From Flagellimonas sp947499585 (GTDB taxonomy: Bacteria > Bacteroidota > Bacteroidia > Flavobacteriales > Flavobacteriaceae): a DNA stretch of 64,000 bases. This document shows positions 24,529 through 33,350 of the stretch, piece by piece. The notes below the pieces were generated by a model. The model did not search any database and was not told the DNA's origin. It worked only from the letters and a program-made list of their open reading frames with translations. The DNA lies in assembly GCF_044596045.1 (NCBI RefSeq), contig NZ_CP138995.1, positions 3,286,001-3,350,000 of the forward strand. The letters are read 5' to 3'. Numbering within the stretch: the first letter of the stretch is position 1; every line of letters begins with the position of its first letter. The position numbers and the translations under genes were made by a program.

Positions 24529-25482
24529 TTATAACAATTCTGAAATAATATTTTCTTCAGAAATGCCTTCCGCTTCTGCTTTGTAGTTTTTTAGAATCCT
24601 ATGTCTAAGAATTCCCTTTGATATTGCTTTCACATCCTCAATGTCCGGAGAGAACTTTCCGTTGATTGCAGCGTGGGCTTTTGCCCCTAAAACTAAATTT
24701 TGTGATGCTCTTGGACCAGCTCCCCAATCTACATAGTTATTTATAAAGTCTGACGAATTTTCCATACCTGGACGCGTCTTATTGACCAACCTAACTGCAT
24801 AATCAATTACGTTATCTGGTACCGGCACTCGGCGTACTAAATGTTGTACAGCGATAATTTCATCCGCATTAAAAAGCGTGTTTATCTCCATTGTTTCATC
24901 AGAAGTAGTGGATTTTACCACCTGCACTTCTTCAGCAATTGAAGGGTACGTTAGTTCTATAGCGAACATGAAACGGTCTAATTGCGCTTCTGGTAATGGG
25001 TATGTCCCTTCTTGTTCAATAGGGTTTTGGGTGGCAAGCACAAAATAAGGCATGTCCAGTTTATACTGCTGTCCGGCAATGGTCACCGCCCTTTCTTGCA
25101 TCGCTTCTAAAAGTGCCGCCTGGGTCTTGGGTGGAGTTCTATTGATCTCATCAGCTAAAATGATATTACCAAAAACTGGACCCTTGATAAATTTAAAATT
25201 TCTGTTTTGATCTAACACTTCACTCCCCAAGATATCACTGGGCATTAAATCCGGAGTAAACTGTATTCTTTTGAAATCGAGTCCTAAGGTTTGGGCAATG
25301 GTATTTACCATTAAGGTTTTTGCCAGCCCTGGCACTCCTATTAAAAGTGAATGCCCACCTGTGTAAATTGACAATAAGATTTGTTCGACCACCTTTTCTT
25401 GCCCAACAATAATCTTGGCAATCTCTTTCTTTAAGGCTTGATGTTTTTTTACAAGGTTTTCAACTGCAACAACGTCTGACAT
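24529..25482 (-). CDS. MoxR-family AAA+ ATPase
   Basis: A 317-residue MoxR ATPase: Walker A GVPGLAKT (about 54-61), Walker B FGNIILADEINRTPPKTQAALLEAMQE split around residue 115, sensor QNPIEQEGTYPLPEAQLDRF. MoxR proteins act as chaperones for metal-centre insertion or membrane complex assembly, usually with DUF58 and VWA proteins, which are not adjacent here. Follows the SurA gene by 4 bp; likely one operon. Confidence 0.93.
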   Translation of the reverse strand: MSDVVAVENLVKKHQALKKEIAKIIVGQEKVVEQILLSIYTGGHSLLIGVPGLAKTLMVNTIAQTLGLDFKRIQFTPDLMPSDILGSEVLDQNRNFKFIKGPVFGNIILADEINRTPPKTQAALLEAMQERAVTIAGQQYKLDMPYFVLATQNPIEQEGTYPLPEAQLDRFMFAIELTYPSIAEEVQVVKSTTSDETMEINTLFNADEIIAVQHLVRRVPVPDNVIDYAVRLVNKTRPGMENSSDFINNYVDWGAGPRASQNLVLGAKAHAAINGKFSPDIEDVKAISKGILRHRILKNYKAEAEGISEENIISELL

Positions 25483-25486
25483 GCAA

Positions 25487-26893
25487 TTATTCCTTTACCC
25501 ATTTGTTTGCAAAATCGCAACCTCTGTTATCTGTGTTTACGTGGATGTAGGTATCATCTATGTGCTCATCCATCCAATCCTTAATGGCTTTGAATTGTTT
25601 TTCCCTAAGTGCCAACTCTTGGATTTTTAAATAATCCTTTGCAAAATCAGCCTTATGCTCATCGTAGCGATTGGAAATTTTCATTATCTTAAACTTAGGA
25701 GGTCCGCCTCTTTGATCGTCTTCCTTTAATGGTCTTGAAATCTCTTCGTCCTTTAAATTTCTAACTTGATTATATAGTGCAGGGTCCATTTTGGTAAGCT
25801 CAAAACGGGAATCAAAATTAATTGGATTACGCAGCAAACCACCATCAAACTTGGTCTCTTTTTCATCTGAAAAATTCAAAGCCGCATCTGCAAAAGTGTA
25901 TTTACCATCTAAAATCTGTTGACGGATACTATCTAATTCTTTTACAGCTGTGTCCAAAGCAATTTGAGGTATTTCTGGAATCAACAAGATATGGCGCAAA
26001 TCCAACTCTTGACCTCTTATCTTTTCAATGTATATAATATGATATCCAAAATCTGTTTCAAAAGGTTCAGAAATTTCTCCTTGTTGCAGACTAAAAGCAA
26101 CATCTTTAAATTCTTTGACAAAAGGCGTTTCTCTGGTCATGCTGTAAAACCCACCTTTGGATTTTGAACCTGGATCTTGCGAATATAGAATGGCCTTAAC
26201 GTTAAAACTGGCATCGTTTTCCAGAACGTCCTGTCTTATTTGATTTAACCTATCTACTACTTTTTGTTTTTCTTCATCCGGTGCGGTTGGCTGTTTTACA
26301 ATCTGAGCTATCTCCAGCTCTGCGCCAAAGACCGGTCTTTCATCTTCTGGAATTTTATTGAAGAATTGACGCACTTCTTCAGGTGTAACTTCTATCTCCT
26401 CAACAATGCTACTCTGCATTTTTTCTGAAAGCATACGAAGTTTATTGATTTCGAAAAGTTCCGTTCTAAAACTTTCAACATCCGTCTTTTTATAAAATTT
26501 CAATACTTTTTCCATTGATCCCACTTGTGATACCAGCTGTTGCATTTGTCTATCACTTTGGGCATTTACTTGATCATCTGAAACCAACAAACTATCCTGT
26601 ACTGCCTGATGCGCGTACAACCGATCTTCCATCAATTTACCTAAAAGACTACATCTTGTAATATCTTGCGTAGAGGCACCCTGGCTTTTTAAATCTATCA
26701 ATGTTTTTTCAATATCAGAATCAAGAATCACATAATCCCCAATTACCGCCGATATACCGTCCAACTTCACTTTGTTCACAGAGCTTGTAGTGTCACTTTT
26801 CACCATAACAGCCTCGTCTGCATCCTGTGCTTGCAAAAATCCAAATGCAGCAAAAAATGCCAATACCAATAGTTTTTTATTCGTCTTTTTCAT
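25487..26893 (-). CDS. surA: Periplasmic peptidyl-prolyl isomerase, SurA-type with two parvulin domains
   Basis: A 468-residue exported chaperone from the ATG at 26893 (MKKTNKKLLVLAFFAAFGFLQAQ signal; an upstream in-frame codon adds 5 residues). N-terminal SurA helical region, then two parvulin (PpiC) domains, one about 175-275 (EIAQIV...FSQ-type, SKGGFYSM, GYHIIYIEKI) and a second about 280-390 (LRHILLIPEI, FDGGLLRN, FKIMKIS). Works in outer-membrane protein folding. Overlaps the end of the upstream SurA-like lipoprotein gene, so the two are coupled. Confidence 0.88.
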   Translation of the reverse strand: MKKTNKKLLVLAFFAAFGFLQAQDADEAVMVKSDTTSSVNKVKLDGISAVIGDYVILDSDIEKTLIDLKSQGASTQDITRCSLLGKLMEDRLYAHQAVQDSLLVSDDQVNAQSDRQMQQLVSQVGSMEKVLKFYKKTDVESFRTELFEINKLRMLSEKMQSSIVEEIEVTPEEVRQFFNKIPEDERPVFGAELEIAQIVKQPTAPDEEKQKVVDRLNQIRQDVLENDASFNVKAILYSQDPGSKSKGGFYSMTRETPFVKEFKDVAFSLQQGEISEPFETDFGYHIIYIEKIRGQELDLRHILLIPEIPQIALDTAVKELDSIRQQILDGKYTFADAALNFSDEKETKFDGGLLRNPINFDSRFELTKMDPALYNQVRNLKDEEISRPLKEDDQRGGPPKFKIMKISNRYDEHKADFAKDYLKIQELALREKQFKAIKDWMDEHIDDTYIHVNTDNRGCDFANKWVKE

Positions 26894-27758
26894 AAACCTC
26901 AAATTCATTCTTCTTTATAGCTTCATCAATAATCTCAGTTTCCAACTTCCTAACATAATCCAATCTCCTCCTATTTAAGATCAGTTGTCTTATGTCTGGA
27001 GAGACATATTCAAAAGGAGCTGTATCGTTGATTTCCAATACATCTGTCACCTTTCCCAAATATACCCCTAAGGAATCCTGTATTTCAAAAAATTGTGATT
27101 TTTTTAAGTACTTCTCCTCATTCATTGGTGTCATCGGGGGTATTACTTCCATAACCCTAGATGCTCCAACCCAAATGGAATCGTTAAAGTGTATTTTTTT
27201 AAATTGTACTGCCACAGAATCCAAATAGCGTTTATCTGCCTCTCCCCAATCTTTCATTCTAGTTATTACCTCATCCTTATCCAAAAACTGAGTTGGTAGG
27301 CCAACAAACCTAAGCTGTACCAATTTTTCATTTAGCTTAAAGTTTTCTTTCTCTTTCTCATAGTATTGTCTAAGTTGAGAAGTTGTAACAGCCGTGTCTT
27401 GTGCTTGTAGCACAAGTGCTTCTATATATGCCCTAGTGTACAAATCTGCACGGTAATCGGCAACCAAACGGTCAAATTCACTAAGTTTTTCTTCAGAAAG
27501 ATTAATCCTAGATTTAGACAGTAACAACTGTTTGGAAGCCCAATTATTAATATAATTCGTTACAAATAGCGCACTGTCCTGGGCAGACATATCATCTCTA
27601 ATAAAAGAAGTTAAGTCTTCTTTATACAAAAAAGAATCTCCCACTCTGGCCAAAGGTTCTTTTTCAACCTTCTTTTTAAAAAGGGAATCACATGAGGTGA
27701 AAACCAAAAGGCAAATTAAGATGAAGAGAAAAACTCTATTTTTTTGTAGAAAGGACAT
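26877..27758 (-). CDS. SurA-like lipoprotein without clear parvulin active site
   Basis: A 293-residue lipoprotein from the ATG at 27758 (MSFLQKNRV..., lipobox VFTSC); a longer frame to 27809 lacks a signal at its start. The body resembles the SurA N-terminal helical module (DDMSAQDSALFVTNYINNWASKQLLL, TAVTTSQLRQYYEKEKENF), followed by a poorly conserved C-terminal part ending in LNRRRLDYVRKLETEIIDEAIKKNEFEVY. Annotated in related genomes as peptidyl-prolyl isomerase or hypothetical. Ends overlapping surA; probable partner chaperone in the envelope. Confidence 0.75.
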   Translation of the reverse strand: MSFLQKNRVFLFILICLLVFTSCDSLFKKKVEKEPLARVGDSFLYKEDLTSFIRDDMSAQDSALFVTNYINNWASKQLLLSKSRINLSEEKLSEFDRLVADYRADLYTRAYIEALVLQAQDTAVTTSQLRQYYEKEKENFKLNEKLVQLRFVGLPTQFLDKDEVITRMKDWGEADKRYLDSVAVQFKKIHFNDSIWVGASRVMEVIPPMTPMNEEKYLKKSQFFEIQDSLGVYLGKVTDVLEINDTAPFEYVSPDIRQLILNRRRLDYVRKLETEIIDEAIKKNEFEVYEKDE

Positions 27759-27873
27759 TCCGCAAAAATAACAATTACTTAAAGCCTTGCAAGAAGGTTT
27801 TGTTCTCATTAACAGATTTTTAGTAGGTTATTCAAATCATATAATTTATTACATTAGTACAAAACCGACCAAA

Positions 27874-28326
27874 ATGAAGTATACCACGGAAATAACTGTT
27901 GATTTACCTCGTGAGGAGTTCATAAAAAAACTGGATAATCCAGAACATATGAAACATTGGCAACAGGGTCTTTTGGGATATGAACTCCTTTCTGATAAAC
28001 CAAAAGCGGAAGGAGCTCGTATGAATCTAAAATACAAAATGGGCAAACGTGAGTTTGAAATGGTGGAAACCATTATTAAAAGCAATCTTCCTGATGAATT
28101 GCACACTACCTATGATACCAAGGGAGTACACAACATTCAGAAAAACTATTTTAAAGAAATTGAAGGAAAAACCCAATGGGTTTCTGAATGCGAATTCCAG
28201 TTTTCAGGTTTTGGTATGAAATTGATGGGGTTTCTAATGCCCGGTGCTTTTAAAAAGCAATCAATGAAATATTTGAAAGATTTTAAGGCATTTGCCGAAA
28301 ATGGCACTTCTGTGCTTAACACTTAA
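27874..28326 (+). CDS. SRPBCC/START-like protein
   Basis: A 150-residue protein from the ATG at 27874 (MKYTTEITVDLPREEFIKKL); upstream in-frame sequence to 27787 does not look coding. N-terminal ITVDLPREEFIKKLDNPEHMKHWQ and C-terminal helix FKKQSMKYLKDFKAFAE fit the SRPBCC fold (polyketide cyclase/ligand-binding type). Ligand unknown. Followed after 5 bp by a small conserved gene, so likely co-transcribed. Confidence 0.75.
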   Translation: MKYTTEITVDLPREEFIKKLDNPEHMKHWQQGLLGYELLSDKPKAEGARMNLKYKMGKREFEMVETIIKSNLPDELHTTYDTKGVHNIQKNYFKEIEGKTQWVSECEFQFSGFGMKLMGFLMPGAFKKQSMKYLKDFKAFAENGTSVLNT

Positions 28327-28331
28327 TTATT

Positions 28332-28586
28332 ATGGAAAAAGTATTGGATAGAAAAATAAAACTGATTTGGGATTTTCGTGGACCAGGTGCCGCAAGAACT
28401 GCTGAACATTATGAAAAACACTTAGCAGAGTTCATACTAATTGAAGAATTAAAATTTGATATTACCGGCTTTCAACATATCACAGATATGCACAGCATTG
28501 CGTATTTGGTTGTTGCTGAATTTGAAATGAAGGAAGTTAGAGATGTTTTAAAGCCTCAAAGGGGGCAGGTATATCTAGATAAGTAA
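28332..28586 (+). CDS. Small conserved hypothetical protein
   Basis: 84 residues, no signal peptide or membrane span. Features: MEKVLDRKIKLIWDFRGPGAARTAEHYEKHL, conserved-looking His in TAEHYEKHL and GFQHITDMHSIAYLVV. Sequence and short length suggest a compact alpha/beta cytosolic protein; no family is recognised. It follows the SRPBCC gene by 5 bp. Confidence 0.65.
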   Translation: MEKVLDRKIKLIWDFRGPGAARTAEHYEKHLAEFILIEELKFDITGFQHITDMHSIAYLVVAEFEMKEVRDVLKPQRGQVYLDK

Positions 28587-28622
28587 TCCTTCAAAAAAAC
28601 ATTAATTAAACATCCAATTATC

Positions 28623-29759
28623 TTGAGGGGATATAACATTCTTTTCTTACTGTTGATTTTACTCAGTTCTTCTTGCGAAAAGAAGCAGACCAGCGATCCT
28701 TTAAAAATTGCTCTTTCCTCAAAAAATCCTTTGATAAAAGGAGTGATGGATAGTCTAAACCAATACGAAATACAAATACGCTATACTCAAATAAATCGTA
28801 GGAATGATAGTGTTGTATTTACTGATTTTGATTTTCAGGTTGATAAAAACAATTACTACTACCCGGCAAGTACGGTTAAGTTTCCTGCTGCAGTTGCGGC
28901 CCTGGAGAAAATAAATGAAACTGATTCGTTAACCGTAGACACAAAGTTTTACATAGAAGGAGATTCTGTGGAAACTACTTTTTCCAAGGCTATTTCTGAA
29001 ATTTTTGCAGTTTCAGACAATGCAGCAAATAACCGGTTGATTGAGTTTTTAGGGCAAGATGATTTAAACAAACGTATACTGCGTAAAGGTGTTGGGCCAA
29101 TCCGTATAGCACATAGATTATCTACAACAAATGCAGATGATGTTACCACCAAACCATTGGTCATTTATCTTAATGACTCCACAACAACATCAAGCCAGTC
29201 TATCATAAATACATATCCCAAGCCTCTAGTATTGGAAAAAATTAAAAAAGGGCAGGGTTTTTATGCTGATGATATTTTACAAGAGGAAGAATTTGATTTC
29301 TCTTTGAAGAATTATTACCCCATTGAAACACAACATACCCTTTTGAAACGTATTATTTTTCCAGAAGCTTTCCCAACTGAAGAACGCTTTAATCTAAATG
29401 AAGCCCAACATGAACTGCTGTTGAATTACATGCATACGCTTCCTAAAGACTTAGGCTATGATGAGAAGGTATACTATGATAGTTATGTAAAGTTTCTAAT
29501 GTTTGGTGATTCTACCGATCCAATTCCAGAGCATATTAAAATCTATAATAAAGTAGGCTACGCCTATGGAACCTTAACAGACTGTGCTTATATAAAGGAT
29601 GTAAAAAACAATATTGATTTTATGATCACTGCCACCGTACTAGTTAATAAGAATGGTATTTTTAATGATAACATCTATGAATACGATGAAGTAGGCATTC
29701 CGTTTTTAGCACAACTTGGCAGAGAGCTATATAATTACGAACTAAAACGTACACGATGA
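28623..29759 (+). CDS. Serine hydrolase, class A beta-lactamase-like lipoprotein
   Basis: A 378-residue lipoprotein beginning at TTG (MRGYNILFLLLILLSSSC signal). Penicillin-binding/beta-lactamase motifs: S83-TVK86 (SxxK), S131-D132-N133 (SDN) and a late KVGYAYG in place of KTG. The class A fold is seen but the KTG is altered and omega-loop Glu is not obvious, so a D-ala or other peptidase/esterase role is more likely than resistance. The stop overlaps the next start by 4 bp. A decayed C-terminal copy of the same gene is found at 32574-32702. Confidence 0.8.
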   Translation: MRGYNILFLLLILLSSSCEKKQTSDPLKIALSSKNPLIKGVMDSLNQYEIQIRYTQINRRNDSVVFTDFDFQVDKNNYYYPASTVKFPAAVAALEKINETDSLTVDTKFYIEGDSVETTFSKAISEIFAVSDNAANNRLIEFLGQDDLNKRILRKGVGPIRIAHRLSTTNADDVTTKPLVIYLNDSTTTSSQSIINTYPKPLVLEKIKKGQGFYADDILQEEEFDFSLKNYYPIETQHTLLKRIIFPEAFPTEERFNLNEAQHELLLNYMHTLPKDLGYDEKVYYDSYVKFLMFGDSTDPIPEHIKIYNKVGYAYGTLTDCAYIKDVKNNIDFMITATVLVNKNGIFNDNIYEYDEVGIPFLAQLGRELYNYELKRTR

Positions 29760-30268
29760 GCAAACTTACTTTTGATTGTTTTACAAAGAAAATCTTTATT
29801 AAGGCGCCAATTGAAAAATTGTATTGGAGTTGGGGCACTGCAGAAGGTATATCTTCTTGGTTTTTAAGCAATGCTACTTACACATCTGCTTCTGGAGAAG
29901 AACGAAAACCAAATGAAAACACTCAAGCGGGTGATTCCTACTTGTGGAAATGGCACAACTGGGATGGGCAAGAAGCTGGAAACGTACTTAAGGCAAATGG
30001 GAAAGATTTTCTAGAAATATCTTTTGCTGATAGTAAGGTGTCAGTAGAATTAGAAGACCATAAAAAAGCAATATTGGTAACCTTAAAACAACATGAAATA
30101 CCAACAGATGATGAAAGCAAACTCAATATACATCATGGTTGTAGTAATGGCTGGACTTTTTGGTTAGCAAATTTAAAGGCCTATTTAGAGCACGGTATTC
30201 TATTGAACGAGATTGAATTTGATCTAAGGAACATTCCGTTATCTGGGTTTGAATTTGTGAATATGTAG
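29756..30268 (+). CDS. SRPBCC/AHSA1-family protein
   Basis: A 170-residue cytosolic protein of the AHSA1/CalC type: FTKKIFIKAPIEKLYWSWGTAEGISSWFL N-terminal block, GDSYLWKWHNWD, and the C-terminal HHGCSNGWTFWLANLKAYLEHG helix. Ligand unknown. Overlaps the serine hydrolase gene by 4 bp. Confidence 0.8.
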   Translation: MSKLTFDCFTKKIFIKAPIEKLYWSWGTAEGISSWFLSNATYTSASGEERKPNENTQAGDSYLWKWHNWDGQEAGNVLKANGKDFLEISFADSKVSVELEDHKKAILVTLKQHEIPTDDESKLNIHHGCSNGWTFWLANLKAYLEHGILLNEIEFDLRNIPLSGFEFVNM

Positions 30269-30277
30269 ATCATATAA

Positions 30278-30376
30278 CATATTGATAAGACAGAGTCTTT
30301 GAACATTACCATAGAACCAGCTGGTGATAATGAACACCTCACAGTGGAACAGTTGATCTCTTATGTTTTGCTTTAG
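30278..30376 (+). pseudogene. Decayed short coding fragment (copy 1)
   Basis: Open frame without start codon whose translation contains NITIEPAGDNEHLTVEQLIS then a stop. A similar but stop-containing fragment lies at 33225-33310. Both appear to be remnants of the same small gene; no intact copy is in the window and no family is recognised. Confidence 0.45.
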
Positions 30377-30400
30377 GCAAATGAAAAGAGTTATGGAAAT

Positions 30401-32023
30401 CTAGATTTTCTCCATTACAATAGGCACCATCTCCATTTGACCATTTGAAAGTAACACCTCATCAAAATCAACTCCTGTAATTGGTTTAAGGACTTCTTGA
30501 TCCGCATCCCATTCTATTTTTCTTCCCAGTTTCCATGAAAGTCCGGCCATATGAGCAGAAATTGCTTCTTCAAAACCTTCTTTTATCCCGCAGCTTACTT
30601 TGCCACCATTTTTAATGACACTCAACCATTCTCTCATGTGTAAAAATGTAGAATCTACCCTAACCCCATCAATATAAGTCCACATAAGGCCTTTATCAGC
30701 AAAATATTGTGAGGTCGCAGAAGAAATGGCATCGGGTACAGTAGCCCCTGGATTATACTGATAAATAGGGATATTGGGCTGCATCTTTCCATTTTCCAGC
30801 ATATCCGCATAGCGTGTTGATGATCCATCCGGCCAAATAGTCAATTTATTTCCCAATTCCATGGTTGCATCATGTCCCATTAGTATCGTTGGTCTATTAA
30901 AGCCATTACCTAGCGTAGCACTATAACAAAACGTCATTCCTATTTCCTTTCCTTTACTTTGGCTACTTCCAACACTATACCGTGGAAATTCCATATTTAC
31001 TTGTAGTACATCTGGAACATTTCGGCCATCATTATGTGTATAAATGCCGCCAGAAGTACTAACTGAATCTGGAATACCCATATTCAACACACAATTTAAG
31101 CGATCATAATCATGGGTCAATAAATCTCCCGAAAGTCCTGATCCATATGCCCACCATTTGCGCCATCTAAAAAAATGGTTCTTATTAAATGGGGTTTTTG
31201 GTGCTGACCCCAAAAACTGTTCCCAATCAATAGTTTGTGTATTGGCCATTTCATGAATATCATAATTCCATGCGCCATTGTCATCATTTCTATTGGTATT
31301 GGTCTGAATTAAGGATACGTGACCCAGTGTTCCTTTTTCCACAATATCCCGTGCCGTTTTAAAACTTAATGTCTGGCGATGTTGATGCCCTACTGCAAAA
31401 ACCGCATCGGATTGTTCAACAGCGGTTCGTAGTGCATATGTTTCTTGAACCGTATGAGTCATTGGTTTTTCAACGTACACATGAATATTGCTATTCAGTG
31501 CTTCAATGGCCATTGGTGCATGCCAATGGTCTGGTGTGGCAATTACAACTGCATCTACCTCCCCACTATGGATCATATCTTTATAGGAGGCATATCTTTT
31601 AATCTTGTTTTCCGAAGTGGAAAATGAATTGAGTGCTTTTTTCGCTCTTACATCAAAAACATCACATACCCCTACCAAATTAATATTAAGCCTATCTTGT
31701 TTTAAAAAATCTTCCAAAACTTTATTGTTCGGGTCTTCCTCAGCTTCAATTCTCATTTCCTCCATCCACTCCTTTGTAGCGAAGCCCAATGATCTACATA
31801 ACTGTTCTCCCCTAATCCCAAAGCCAATAATGCCAACGTTGATAGGGGCTCCACCAATATGAGGAACAGCAGACTGTAATGAAGGCCTTATATTCAATTG
31901 GTTCAATATTTCCAATCTTTCTTTTTTATTGTAAACCGCACTTGAGGCCCCAACCCACCAAACTGCACCTAAAATAGGAAGGCCGCCTAAACCTTTTAGT
32001 AAATCTCTTCTAGTCCATTTCAT
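30401..32023 (-). CDS. Gfo/Idh/MocA-family oxidoreductase with Tat-type signal
   Basis: A 540-residue NAD(P)-dependent oxidoreductase from the ATG at 32023: Tat-like TRRDLLKGLGG signal, then Rossmann start NVGIIGFGIRGEQLC and the EKPMTHTVQET block that is the family hallmark, followed by the C-terminal Gfo/Idh domain (GLSGDLLTHDYDRLN). Probable periplasmic sugar/inositol dehydrogenase or glycosidase. Starts 14 bp inside the end of the DoxX gene, so coupled with it. The two genes interrupt the region of duplicated remnants. Confidence 0.85.
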   Translation of the reverse strand: MKWTRRDLLKGLGGLPILGAVWWVGASSAVYNKKERLEILNQLNIRPSLQSAVPHIGGAPINVGIIGFGIRGEQLCRSLGFATKEWMEEMRIEAEEDPNNKVLEDFLKQDRLNINLVGVCDVFDVRAKKALNSFSTSENKIKRYASYKDMIHSGEVDAVVIATPDHWHAPMAIEALNSNIHVYVEKPMTHTVQETYALRTAVEQSDAVFAVGHQHRQTLSFKTARDIVEKGTLGHVSLIQTNTNRNDDNGAWNYDIHEMANTQTIDWEQFLGSAPKTPFNKNHFFRWRKWWAYGSGLSGDLLTHDYDRLNCVLNMGIPDSVSTSGGIYTHNDGRNVPDVLQVNMEFPRYSVGSSQSKGKEIGMTFCYSATLGNGFNRPTILMGHDATMELGNKLTIWPDGSSTRYADMLENGKMQPNIPIYQYNPGATVPDAISSATSQYFADKGLMWTYIDGVRVDSTFLHMREWLSVIKNGGKVSCGIKEGFEEAISAHMAGLSWKLGRKIEWDADQEVLKPITGVDFDEVLLSNGQMEMVPIVMEKI

Positions 32024-32528
32024 AATTCTCAATTTTGGTCAGCTTACCCTTCATAAAATAACCAAGTCCAAAAAACTGACTTGTAGGGAAGTTATAAATC
32101 AAAATACAAGCTACCAGTTCAATAAGGTTCTTGTTTACGAACCAGTAGTTACCCTCCACGTTTATCTGATGTAATCCCGGAAAGGAAGGATGGGCTAAAT
32201 AATACAAGGAAAGAAGTCCTATACCGACCAAGGCTCCTTTTCGTTCAAAAATCCCTAAAATCAGCGTAAAGCCCACAACAATTAGTGCAGTAATGTTTAA
32301 AGCATCTACCCAATCCAAAAATGTTTCCTGAGTCAATAAGGCAAATAGTGGTTTTAATGGACCTTGCGCAGAAGCCAAATATCCAAAGGAAGTCCAATCT
32401 GGGTTGTATAATTTAACAACTCCTTCATATAGAAAATGCCATCCTATAAAAATTCGTAATAAAGTAATGCTGATTTTTACCCTTCTTTCCCTTTTACCAT
32501 TGACCATAGTTAAAAGTTGTTGATTCAT
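32010..32528 (-). CDS. DoxX-family membrane protein
   Basis: A 172-residue protein with four likely spans (about 20-40, 75-95, 98-115, 130-150) and the DoxX block LLRIFIGWHFLYEGVVKLYNPDW and ...LALFxLYYLAHP. DoxX members are often associated with oxidoreductases and respiratory electron flow. Its end overlaps the Gfo/Idh gene start, so both act together; the substrate is unknown. Confidence 0.85.
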   Translation of the reverse strand: MNQQLLTMVNGKRERRVKISITLLRIFIGWHFLYEGVVKLYNPDWTSFGYLASAQGPLKPLFALLTQETFLDWVDALNITALIVVGFTLILGIFERKGALVGIGLLSLYYLAHPSFPGLHQINVEGNYWFVNKNLIELVACILIYNFPTSQFFGLGYFMKGKLTKIENYEMD

Positions 32529-32573
32529 AATTCACAAATCAAAACTACAATCAGTCAAGTCTAAGAACAATGA

Positions 32574-32702
32574 TATATATCAATCAATAAGACTGTCTAT
32601 AACTTAGGTTATGATGTCACGGAATACGAAAAAGTAGGCATTCCTTTTTTATTACAATTAGGAAGGGAAATCTACAATTTGGAGTTAAAACGACATGGAT
32701 AG
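32574..32702 (+). pseudogene. C-terminal remnant of a second serine hydrolase copy
   Basis: Open frame without start, translating to NKTVYNLGYDVTEYEKVGIP, FLLQLGREIYNLELKRHG then stop. It aligns with the last about 40 residues of the intact serine hydrolase ending at 29759 (KNGIFNDNIYEYDEVGIP, FLAQLGRELYNYELKRTR). The 5' part is absent; the DoxX gene begins (opposite strand) 45 bp away, suggesting that the DoxX-oxidoreductase block replaced it. Confidence 0.85.
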
Positions 32703-32762
32703 AACAGTGATAAAATAATAATTTATTTAATTTGTAGTTATTATCTTACATAACCAAATCAA

Positions 32763-33197
32763 ATGAAGTGTGTTCTATATATTAGCAAAGCCCTTAAACC
32801 GTTTAATACAAATGATTTAACCCAGCTTTCGACAACTTCCACTATCAACAATCAAACAAAAGGCATTACAGGCTATTTATATTTTGAGAACAATCGTTTT
32901 TTACAATACATGGAGGGTGATGAAACCACAATAAATGAAATGGTTGACAAAATATCCCATGACAAAAGGCACGAACTATTATCCCTTATTGAAAAGCAGA
33001 ATTTAACTGATAGACGTTTCCCAGATTGGGGCATGAAAAATATTGCTGAATTGATGTTCAACAACAGTACCATAGAAACTACTATAATACAGACCATGTC
33101 AATTTTTGGAGAAAATCATTTAAACATTTCCCAAAGCACCCAAAATGACCTTTTTAGGCTGATGGACGATTTGTCGGAGACTTCCCAAAAGATATAG
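32763..33197 (+). CDS. BLUF-domain blue-light sensor protein
   Basis: A 144-residue stand-alone BLUF protein binding FAD. The five functional residues Y6, N30, Q48, W89 and M91 have exactly the spacing of Y21, N45, Q63, W104 and M106 in AppA, and the surrounding motifs KGITGYLYFENNRFLQYMEG and RRFPDWGM are typical. After the BLUF fold only about 45 residues of C-terminal helices remain, no enzymatic output domain, so it should act through a protein partner. Neighbours are decayed fragments on both sides; no partner is evident. Confidence 0.93.
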   Translation: MKCVLYISKALKPFNTNDLTQLSTTSTINNQTKGITGYLYFENNRFLQYMEGDETTINEMVDKISHDKRHELLSLIEKQNLTDRRFPDWGMKNIAELMFNNSTIETTIIQTMSIFGENHLNISQSTQNDLFRLMDDLSETSQKI

Positions 33198-33224
33198 CTC
33201 TACTTTAGGTTTTGTTCTAGATAG

Positions 33225-33310
33225 CCTCTTACCACTATAGAATCTGTTACAGGAGATGATGACCATCCAACAATGGAATAGTTGATTACCTATGTGACTT
33301 TGCAACACTT
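33225..33310 (+). pseudogene. Decayed short coding fragment (copy 2)
   Basis: Translation reads TTIESVTGDDDHPTME, stop, LITYVTLQH, clearly related to the fragment at 30278-30376 (NITIEPAGDNEHLTVE, QLISYV) but interrupted by an in-frame TAG. Remnant of a duplicated gene downstream of the BLUF gene. Confidence 0.5.
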
Positions 33311-33350
33311 GTTGTTTCTAAAAAAGTATACTAACTAATTTTAGAAGATT

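Noticed and set aside
28623..29759. Antibiotic-resistance beta-lactamase
   Set aside because: SxxK and SDN are present, but KTG is replaced by KVG and the omega-loop Glu is not evident; general serine hydrolase is safer.
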